Source: Clostridia bacterium
Lineage (GTDB): Bacteria; Bacillota; Clostridia; Clostridiales; Clostridiaceae
Assembly: GCA_009930125.1 (NCBI GenBank)
Contig: RZYZ01000125.1
Coordinates: 1 to 6,165 of the forward strand
Length of the DNA: 6,165 nt
Reading direction: 5' to 3'
In this document: positions 1 to 4,898 of the stretch, piece by piece
Layout of the letters: every line of letters begins with the position of its first letter
How positions within the stretch are numbered: the first letter of the stretch is position 1
The notes under the pieces: model-generated
Seen by the model: the letters and a program-made list of their open reading frames with translations, nothing else
What the model was told of the DNA's origin: nothing
Databases searched by the model: none
Program-made: the position numbers and the translations under genes

Positions 1-1
1 T

Positions 2-112
2 AAGGATTTTAATATTTTAAACTCTCAAGCATTATATGAAAAGTTACCTGAGGATTTTTATGATTACATTATTGTAGATGAGTTCCACCATGCTGCGGCT
101 CCTACTTATAAT
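2..112 (+). other. Fragment of a superfamily II DExH-box helicase fused in frame to the flavoprotein
   Basis: In the same frame as the downstream flavoprotein, bases 2-112 encode a segment containing LNSQALYEKLPEDFYDYIIV followed by DEFHHAAAPTYN. The hydrophobic strand plus DEFHH is helicase motif II (Walker B, DExH). The surrounding 'DYIIVDEFHHAAAPxY' is characteristic of DUF3427-type DEAD/DEAH restriction-like helicases, where the text normally continues towards a TATPER motif III. Here it switches to flavoprotein sequence instead. GC is about 30% over these bases, against about 50% just after, which supports a different origin. Motif I and everything from motif III on are absent, so no working helicase is encoded here. 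This may be a contig-end misjoin rather than biology. Confidence 0.6.
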
Positions 113-379
113 ATGGGACTGTACTATCCGATGGATAACCTGCTCCATGAAATGGCAGCATTAGGCGTCAAGAACCGTAAGGTTGCCATCATCGGCAATC
201 ACAGCTGGGCCAGCGCAGCACAGAAACTCATGACAGAGAGATTCAGCAGCATGAAGAACATGGAAATCATCGGAGAAACCTTCGACATCAAATCAAGACT
301 CAAGGATGATGAAGAACAGAAACTGGATGACCTGGCAGATGTGATCGCTGCATCTGTACTTGGCAATACGGAAGAATAA
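2..379 (+). CDS. Chimeric open frame: C-terminal flavodoxin domain of an FprA-type flavodiiron protein behind a helicase fragment (5' partial)
   Basis: The frame is open from base 2 to the TAA at 377-379, so no start is visible. From about codon 34 it reads PTYNMGLYYPMDNLLHEM, then KVAIIGNHSWASAA and IKSRLKDDEEQKLDDLAD. This is the end of the flavodoxin-like FMN-binding domain of A-type flavoproteins (FprA / flavodiiron, rubredoxin:oxygen oxidoreductase). These cytoplasmic enzymes reduce O2 to water or NO to N2O in anaerobes; the PTYN..G..PPM loop lies near the FMN, and GxxSWAxxA is typical of the family. The diiron beta-lactamase domain and most of the flavodoxin domain are missing. The upstream ~35 codons do not belong to this family (see the separate helicase entry). 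A methionine at 113-115 is only an internal residue: the family needs the PTYN motif before it, and no ribosome binding site precedes it. The family call for the C-terminal part is firm. Whether the whole frame is a real protein is doubtful. Confidence 0.8.
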   Translation, partial: KDFNILNSQALYEKLPEDFYDYIIVDEFHHAAAPTYNMGLYYPMDNLLHEMAALGVKNRKVAIIGNHSWASAAQKLMTERFSSMKNMEIIGETFDIKSRLKDDEEQKLDDLADVIAASVLGNTEE

Positions 380-385
380 AAAAAC

Positions 386-428
386 GGGATGAAATCTTAT
401 CATTGTAAGATTTCATCCCTTTTATTTT
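386..428. terminator. Bidirectional intrinsic terminator between convergent genes
   Basis: A perfect 14-bp inverted repeat (386-399 with 406-419, GGGATGAAATCTTA and its complement) encloses a 6-base loop. On the plus strand it is followed by TTTTATTTT (420-428). On the minus strand it is followed by one G and then seven T (complement of A378-A384). It therefore can end both the flavoprotein transcript, whose stop is 7 bases before the stem, and the pilT-like transcript, whose TAA at 424-422 lies inside the plus-strand T tract. Confidence 0.93.
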
Positions 429-1378
429 GCACGGAATCTCTTCATCCCCTGTTTCTCCCCCAGCAGAATCAGATTGTCCATCTGATTGAATCGCCCTTCC
501 CTTATGGTGTTTTCCATGGAAGGGATATTAAGCATCAGTTCATAGTCCAGATGGGCTTTCCTGTCATTATAAGTCAGTTTCTGAGAAAGTATGAAGTTCA
601 GATTTGCGGACAGCTGATATCGGATAAATTCCTTCTCTGCCTCACTGAACATGGAGAGCATCCGCGTAAGGGTCCTTGCCGCTCCAATAGAGTGAATGGT
701 ACCTATGATTCCATGACCCGCCTCCGCAGCGCTTATGGCCGCTTTAAGCGCACTGAGCGTCCGGATCTCACCGATGACGATATAATCGGGACTTTGTCGG
801 AGCGCATCCTGTATTCCCACTTCAAAGCCCGGAAAGTCTATGCCCATTTCTCTTTGCGTGATTTCACCCTTCATTCGGGTGTACCGGTATTCCACAGGGT
901 CCTCCAGCGTAATGATGTGCGCTTTCTCGTTCATCAGAATGCTCTGGGTTATGGCCGCGAGCGTGGTGGACTTCCCCGCACCGGTTTTCCCAACGATCAG
1001 CGATAAGCCTTTTCTATCTATGACACGGCTGGAAAGATCTTCCGGCAGGCCGAGATTTTTCAGCGTTCTTATTTCATCACTGATCACACGCATGGCAGCG
1101 CAGCGTTTTCCCATGGAGGAAAAGCAGTTGACGCGATAGCGCCCATGATACTCGAAAGACACATCCATGCCTGAGGTCCCACCCAGATATTCCTGAACAT
1201 ATCCTGCAGGTCTCAGAAAGGAAGTGAACCGCTCCAACTCAGCTCTGCTGACAATCTGATCGCTTTCCGTAAGCTTCCCAAGGATTCTGTAGATGGCCTT
1301 CTGATCTTCCTTTAAAACCACATCTGACGCGCCCAAAAGACGCGCTTCATCTAAAACAGATTCAATGCGTCTATCCAT
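422..1378 (-). CDS. pilT: PilT-like type IV pilus retraction ATPase (GspE/PulE superfamily)
   Basis: Predicted cytoplasmic hexameric ATPase that powers disassembly (retraction) of type IV pili. The 318-residue product has a PAS-like N-terminal domain (about 1-110, with GASDVVL near residue 16) and a RecA-like ATPase core. Visible motifs are Walker A GKTGAGKST (130-138), the Asp box ITLEDPVEY (156-164), Walker B DYIVIGEIR with E204 (198-206) and the His box GHGIIGTIHS (221-230). The QRE of EITQREMGID and the C-terminal TIREGR (291-296, like the AIRNLIRE element of PilT) favour PilT over the assembly ATPases PilB and ComGA. There is no zinc-binding tetracysteine. It is slightly shorter than the usual ~345 residues. 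The start at 1378 lies inside aroE (28-bp overlap), with AGGAA only two bases before the ATG, which suggests coupling to aroE translation. No pilin or assembly genes are in the window, so the substrate pilus is unknown; a ComG-like DNA-uptake pilus is possible. Confidence 0.85.
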   Translation of the reverse strand: MDRRIESVLDEARLLGASDVVLKEDQKAIYRILGKLTESDQIVSRAELERFTSFLRPAGYVQEYLGGTSGMDVSFEYHGRYRVNCFSSMGKRCAAMRVISDEIRTLKNLGLPEDLSSRVIDRKGLSLIVGKTGAGKSTTLAAITQSILMNEKAHIITLEDPVEYRYTRMKGEITQREMGIDFPGFEVGIQDALRQSPDYIVIGEIRTLSALKAAISAAEAGHGIIGTIHSIGAARTLTRMLSMFSEAEKEFIRYQLSANLNFILSQKLTYNDRKAHLDYELMLNIPSMENTIREGRFNQMDNLILLGEKQGMKRFRAK

Positions 1379-2121
1379 AGTTCCTGACTCTTCACCGCCT
1401 GGTTGAAAAGCATGCTCTCCCCGTTGATCACCTGAAGTCCTGCACTTGTGCCAAATCTCAGGAAGGCCGAATGCATGGGTTCATAGTTGAGATCGTATAG
1501 GATGGTGTCATTGCTGTAGTTTCTGATGTCAATAGGCATTTCGTCAAAATTCACACTTCCGAGCTTCGTGCAGTTGATGACAAGATGATAAGACGAGATA
1601 TCCGAAACTTCATCCAGAGGAGTGATGGTGATGGCTTCCGGAAACTCCTTTCTTCTGGTCTCTGAACGGAAAGCCATGTGAATATTCGCCTTCATCTTTT
1701 TCAGACCAGTATAGATGGCCTTTGCTGCGCCACCACTGCCTAGAATCAGCACATCTTTCCCTCTCACATCGACCCTGTTGTCCTTCAGGGACTGCGTGAA
1801 ACCATAGACATCGGTATTGTAGCCGATTCTCCAGCCGTTCTTGATGACCACCGTGTTCACCGCTCCACATTCCAGCGCAGTGGAATCCAGCTCATGAATA
1901 TAGCTGATGATTTCCTCCTTATATGGAATCGTCACGTTGAATCCGATGATCTGGTTCACAGCAAGGGAATCAATGAATGCTCTGATTTCCTCTCTGGGCA
2001 GGTCGAAGATCTCATAGGTGATATCCATTCTTTTGTTTCCAAATAATCTTTCATGAATTTCAGGTGATCTGGAGTAGCCGATCCGTCTGCCTAATAGTCC
2101 CGTTTTTCTCATATTCTTCAT
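1351..2121 (-). CDS. aroE: Shikimate dehydrogenase (NADP+)
   Basis: Catalyses the reversible NADPH-dependent reduction of 3-dehydroshikimate to shikimate, the fourth step towards chorismate, in the cytoplasm. The product is 256 residues, slightly shorter than the typical 270-290. The substrate-binding N-terminal domain carries GYSRSPEIH (15-23, the SxS pair), FNVTIPYKEE (61-70, catalytic Lys68), GAVNTVV (86-92) and YNTDVYGF (101-108, catalytic Asp104). The Rossmann domain shows the glycine loop GSGGAAKA (128-135). The C-terminal NGESMLFNQA (233-242) contains the conserved substrate-contacting Gln. Two cofactor-side motifs are unusual: AFRS (150-153) where NRT is expected, and INCTKLGS (182-189) where INTTPxGM is usual. 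Start: ATG at 2121 with AAGGAG five bases upstream (2127-2132); a second ATG three codons in has a less ideal spacing. A terminator lies just upstream and no convincing promoter is seen, so expression may come from read-through of the udk operon. The end overlaps the pilT-like gene by 28 bp. Confidence 0.95.
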   Translation of the reverse strand: MKNMRKTGLLGRRIGYSRSPEIHERLFGNKRMDITYEIFDLPREEIRAFIDSLAVNQIIGFNVTIPYKEEIISYIHELDSTALECGAVNTVVIKNGWRIGYNTDVYGFTQSLKDNRVDVRGKDVLILGSGGAAKAIYTGLKKMKANIHMAFRSETRRKEFPEAITITPLDEVSDISSYHLVINCTKLGSVNFDEMPIDIRNYSNDTILYDLNYEPMHSAFLRFGTSAGLQVINGESMLFNQAVKSQELWIDALNLF

Positions 2122-2162
2122 CTCCTCTCCTTACTCTATTATGCATCATGAACCTTAATATT

Positions 2163-2188
2163 AAACAAAGGGGGCTACGCCCCCTTTG
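2163..2188 (-). terminator. Intrinsic terminator after udk
   Basis: A 10-bp GC-rich stem (2166-2175 with 2179-2188, CAAAGGGGGC and its complement) with a TAC loop begins five bases past the udk stop codon. On the minus strand it is followed by TTTAATATT, a short and interrupted T tract. It should end most of the trmR-trhP-udk transcript, but the weak U tract leaves room for read-through into aroE. Confidence 0.75.
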
Positions 2189-2192
2189 CTGT

Positions 2193-2861
2193 TTATTTCA
2201 ATATTTTGCTTACATCAGGTCTGGGTAGTTCATCCACCGGTCCCTCGGTGAGATGCTGCTTAATCGTCGAGACAAGTATGTCTATAGCGACACGGTTCTT
2301 CCCGCCTTCAGGGATAATGAGATCCGCATATCTTTTTGTCGGTTCAATAAACTGAAGATGCATGGGTCTTACCACACCTAAATACTGATCGATCACAGAC
2401 TCCAGGGTCCTTCCGCGGTCTCTGATGTCTCGTGTCAGCCTTCTTAGAATTCTGATATCCGCATCCGTATCCACATAGATCTTGATATCAAAGAGGTTGC
2501 GGAGTCTTTCATCTTCCAGAATCAGTATCCCTTCCACGATGATGATATCCTTGGGCTCTTCCCTCACGGTTTCCTTCTTCCTGTTATGGATGGTGAAGTC
2601 ATAGATCGGCATTTCAATGGCCTGGCCTTTGAGCATCATTTCCAGATGGCTGATCAGAAGAGGTGTATCAAAAGCATGTGGATGGTCATAATTCGTTTTT
2701 GTTCTTTCCTCAAAGGTCATATCGCTCTGATCTTTGTAATAGGAATCCTGCATGATGATGCTGATACTTTCTTTCTTGAAGTTGCGATAGATGGACTTAG
2801 CTACAGTACTCTTTCCAGATCCTGTACCACCTGTGATTCCGATAAGTATAGGCTTTTTCAT
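2193..2861 (-). CDS. udk: Uridine kinase (uridine/cytidine kinase)
   Basis: Phosphorylates uridine and cytidine to UMP and CMP with ATP or GTP, the pyrimidine salvage step in the cytoplasm. The 222-residue product is close to the usual ~210 and matches the family throughout. It has the P-loop GGTGSGKST (11-19), the catalytic aspartate in QDSYYKD (38-44, Asp39), the nucleoside-pocket stretch NYDHPHAFD (57-65), YDFTIHNR (87-94), the Walker-B-like VEGILIL (109-115), the arginine-rich lid RRLTRDIRDRGR (140-151) and the tail PTKRYADLIIPEGG (174-187). The ATG at 2861 overlaps the TGA of the upstream U32 gene (ATGA), with AAGGA nine bases ahead, so the two are co-translated. In Bacillus subtilis udk follows the same tRNA-modification genes and is itself followed by greA; here a terminator follows instead. 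Confidence 0.97.
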   Translation of the reverse strand: MKKPILIGITGGTGSGKSTVAKSIYRNFKKESISIIMQDSYYKDQSDMTFEERTKTNYDHPHAFDTPLLISHLEMMLKGQAIEMPIYDFTIHNRKKETVREEPKDIIIVEGILILEDERLRNLFDIKIYVDTDADIRILRRLTRDIRDRGRTLESVIDQYLGVVRPMHLQFIEPTKRYADLIIPEGGKNRVAIDILVSTIKQHLTEGPVDELPRPDVSKILK

Positions 2862-4084
2862 AATTGATCTTCCTTTTCTTTAATCAGTATATCATTCGGG
2901 TAAAGCTTCACGGGTGAATAGGCGGTGAAATCCATGGCCGCTTTATTGGCCACTTCGATTTCATTGCCTTCTTCATCTCTGAACTCTGTCATTACTGCTT
3001 CTATTATATCATCACTTGGTCTCATAATCTTGATTTTCTCACCGGGATAGATACGGTTTTTCTGTCCGATGAGATATCTTCCGTCTCCCAGATCCTCCTT
3101 CACGATGGCTATGAGTTCATGGGTGCGAACATAGGAACTGGTACCATGGATTTCAGAATTTCCTCTGCCATAGTAAAATCCTGTGTAGTATTCTCTGTGA
3201 CTTACCATATTCAGAATATCCAGCCACTTCTCATCATAGACAAAGTTCTCAGGATCTTCGAAATAGGTGTCAATGGCCTGTCTGTATGCTTTTACGATGG
3301 CAGCCACATAAAACTCTGATTTCATTCTGCCTTCGATCTTCAGTGACTGAAGTCCTGATGCAATCAGATCAGGAATGTGCTCGATCATGCACAGATCCTT
3401 TGAATTCATGATGTAGGTTCCACGCTCATCTTCATTGATTTCCATATATTCCCCGGGTCTTTTCTCCTCCACCAGATAGTACTTGTATCTGCAGGGCTGT
3501 GCACAGGCACCACGATTGGCATCTCTGCCTGTCATATAGTTGGACAGAAGACATCTTCCTGAATAAGCCATGCACATGGATCCATGGACAAAGGCTTCCA
3601 GCTCCAGCTCTTCTGGTATGTTCTTTCTGATTTCCTTGATTTCCTTAAGAGAAAGCTCTCTGGCAAGAATCACCCTTGCAACACCCATTTTATGCCAGAA
3701 AGTGGCAGAGCGTGAGTTCACATTATTCGCCTGGGTGGAAAGATGGATCTCCATGTCAGGGACCACCTCACTGGCGGTCATGATGACGCCAGGGTCTGAT
3801 ACGATGATGGCATCCACGCCGATTTCCTGCAGATTCAGAAGATACTCATCCAGTCCCTTCATATCACTCTCATGAGGGAATACATTGATGGTCACATAGA
3901 CCTTTCTTCCTCGATCATGTGCATAGTTGAGGCCCTCTATCATTTCTTCGTTGGTGAAATTGTCTGAGAAGGCTCTCAGATTCAGTCTGGCGCCACCCAT
4001 ATATACGGCATCCGCACCATAATCTATTGCTGTCTTCAGTTTATCCAGATTCCCCGCTGGGGCTAACAGTTCCGGTTTATTCAT
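2858..4084 (-). CDS. trhP: Peptidase-U32 family protein, predicted tRNA uridine-34 5-hydroxylase (TrhP type)
   Basis: Predicted to hydroxylate uridine 34 of tRNA to 5-hydroxyuridine, a reaction reported for TrhP proteins to need prephenate and an iron-sulfur cluster. The family name 'peptidase U32' reflects old collagenase annotation; proteolysis is not expected here. The 408-residue product starts with the typical ELLAPAGNLDKLKTAIDYGA TIM-barrel entry (5-24). It carries the U32 signature EAFVHGSMCMAYSGRCLLS (163-181) and four cysteines, C171, C178, C194 and C198 (C-x6-C-x15-C-x3-C), expected to bind the cluster. SLKIEGRMKS (247-256) is another family block. The last ~90 residues form the smaller C-terminal beta domain. 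The start at 4084 is one base after the trmR stop and is preceded by GGAGGAAGGAA. Function is inferred from family plus the trmR-udk neighbourhood; sister enzymes such as RlhA (23S rRNA C2501) are the main alternative. Bacillus has two adjacent U32 genes here, this genome only one. Confidence 0.88.
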   Translation of the reverse strand: MNKPELLAPAGNLDKLKTAIDYGADAVYMGGARLNLRAFSDNFTNEEMIEGLNYAHDRGRKVYVTINVFPHESDMKGLDEYLLNLQEIGVDAIIVSDPGVIMTASEVVPDMEIHLSTQANNVNSRSATFWHKMGVARVILARELSLKEIKEIRKNIPEELELEAFVHGSMCMAYSGRCLLSNYMTGRDANRGACAQPCRYKYYLVEEKRPGEYMEINEDERGTYIMNSKDLCMIEHIPDLIASGLQSLKIEGRMKSEFYVAAIVKAYRQAIDTYFEDPENFVYDEKWLDILNMVSHREYYTGFYYGRGNSEIHGTSSYVRTHELIAIVKEDLGDGRYLIGQKNRIYPGEKIKIMRPSDDIIEAVMTEFRDEEGNEIEVANKAAMDFTAYSPVKLYPNDILIKEKEDQL

Positions 4085-4085
4085 T

Positions 4086-4718
4086 CTATTCCTTCCTCCC
4101 GATCAGAAGCATTCCATCACTCACAGTGAGCAGAGACACCCTAAAGTCTTCTCTGCTGTGCACATAATCAAGAAACTCCTGAAGTCTTACTACATTTGTT
4201 CTGTGTTTCCTTGCCGCGGTTTCATGAACCACAAGTCCCTTATACAGGACATTGTCACATAAGATGAATCCGCCTGGGTTCAGCTTAGGTAACGATAGAT
4301 CCAGGTATTCTCTGTAATGAGATTTTCCTGCATCCATAAATATGAAATCAAAGGTATCTTCGGTTTTCTGGAGATACTCCTCGCATTCTGAAGGCACCAC
4401 GGAAATACGGTCTTTCATCCCGTATTCTTCGATATTCTTCAGGGCAGTCTCCTTCATCCCTTCTTCTCTCTCCACAGATACGATCTTCGCATCTGAATGA
4501 AGAGCCATGACAAGGGCTGAATACCCGATGGCTGTGCCCAGCTCCAGAATCTTCTCCGGTCTATGAAGAGACACCATGAACGCCAGTAGCCTTGCTGCAT
4601 CCTTCATGACGATGGGCACGTGATTCTCTTTCGCATAGTCTTCAAGGTTCTGAAGTTCCTTTATTCCACCAAACTTTTCTATATACTCCGAAACCTTCGG
4701 ATATACAATTCCTTCCAT
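4086..4718 (-). CDS. trmR: SAM-dependent O-methyltransferase, predicted tRNA 5-hydroxyuridine methyltransferase (TrmR/YrrM type)
   Basis: Predicted to methylate 5-hydroxyuridine at tRNA position 34 to 5-methoxyuridine using S-adenosylmethionine. The 210-residue product is a class I Rossmann methyltransferase of the metal-dependent family 3 (caffeoyl-CoA/catechol OMT-like) and of normal length. The SAM glycine motif is ELGTAIGYSA (59-68), the acidic end of strand 2 is SVEREE (81-86), and the metal-binding residues are expected at Asp129 of FMDAGKSHY (127-135) and at Asp155/Asn156 of ILCDNVLYKG (152-161). The N-terminal ~40 residues are the short helix region that precedes the fold. The ATG at 4718 has AGGTG five bases upstream (4724-4728). 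It is the first gene after a near-consensus promoter and is followed after one base by trhP, the gene for the enzyme expected to make its substrate. The family alone would not fix the substrate; the assignment rests on the Bacillus-like gene order. Confidence 0.87.
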   Translation of the reverse strand: MEGIVYPKVSEYIEKFGGIKELQNLEDYAKENHVPIVMKDAARLLAFMVSLHRPEKILELGTAIGYSALVMALHSDAKIVSVEREEGMKETALKNIEEYGMKDRISVVPSECEEYLQKTEDTFDFIFMDAGKSHYREYLDLSLPKLNPGGFILCDNVLYKGLVVHETAARKHRTNVVRLQEFLDYVHSREDFRVSLLTVSDGMLLIGRKE

Positions 4719-4771
4719 ACAAACACCTACATATAAAATTAACCCCTGAGGGCCCGTAAAATTCCTATCCT

Positions 4772-4800
4772 ATTATAGCCGATTTGATAAGCTTTATCAA
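4772..4800 (-). promoter_or_regulatory. Sigma-A type promoter of the trmR-trhP-udk operon
   Basis: On the minus strand TTGATA (4800-4795, five of six matches to TTGACA) is separated by exactly 17 bases from a perfect TATAAT (4777-4772). Transcription would start near 4765, giving a leader of about 47 bases before the trmR ATG. It sits between the ligD terminator and trmR, as expected for an independent operon. Confidence 0.88.
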
Positions 4801-4801
4801 A
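4783..4801. promoter_or_regulatory. Inverted repeat over the -35 box, candidate operator
   Basis: TTTGATAA (4783-4790), a GCT centre and TTATCAAA (4794-4801) form a perfect 8-bp dyad. One arm contains most of the -35 hexamer of the trmR promoter and the other fills part of the spacer. A bound dimer would block RNA polymerase, so repression is the natural reading. I do not match it to a known operator, and in AT-rich promoter DNA a dyad this size can arise by chance. Confidence 0.35.
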
Positions 4802-4813
4802 CACGGCAGCTCC

Positions 4814-4852
4814 ATAAAAAAAAAGAAATCTGCCTTGTCTCCAAAGCAGATT
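4814..4852 (-). terminator. Intrinsic terminator of ligD
   Basis: On the minus strand AATCTGCTTT (4852-4843) pairs with AAGGCAGATT (4836-4827), a 10-bp stem with one G-U pair around a 6-base GGAGAC loop. It is followed by TTTCTTTTTTTTT, the complement of the A run at 4816-4828. It lies 46 bases past the ligD stop and insulates ligD from the trmR promoter. Confidence 0.92.
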
Positions 4853-4898
4853 GATTAGAATATCTCTTCTCTAGCATCAGTTGCCCAGACGAGAGCAC

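Noticed and set aside
113..115. ATG at 113 as the true start of a small 88-residue protein
   Set aside because: The codons just before it (APTYN) belong to the conserved flavodoxin motif and no ribosome binding site precedes it. The gene is a C-terminal fragment, not a small protein.
389..1006. Plus-strand open frame of 205 codons opposite the pilT-like gene
   Set aside because: It is fully antisense to a gene with all PilT motifs, begins inside the terminator hairpin, lacks a ribosome binding site and resembles no family I recognise.
2138..2143. CATAAT on the minus strand as a -10 box for aroE
   Set aside because: The predicted transcript would start within the aroE ribosome binding site, and no good -35 lies at 16-18 bases, so it is unlikely to drive aroE.
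4743..4756. CCCCTGAGGGCCC in the trmR leader as an attenuator hairpin
   Set aside because: Only three to four base pairs can form and no T run follows, so it is too weak to call.
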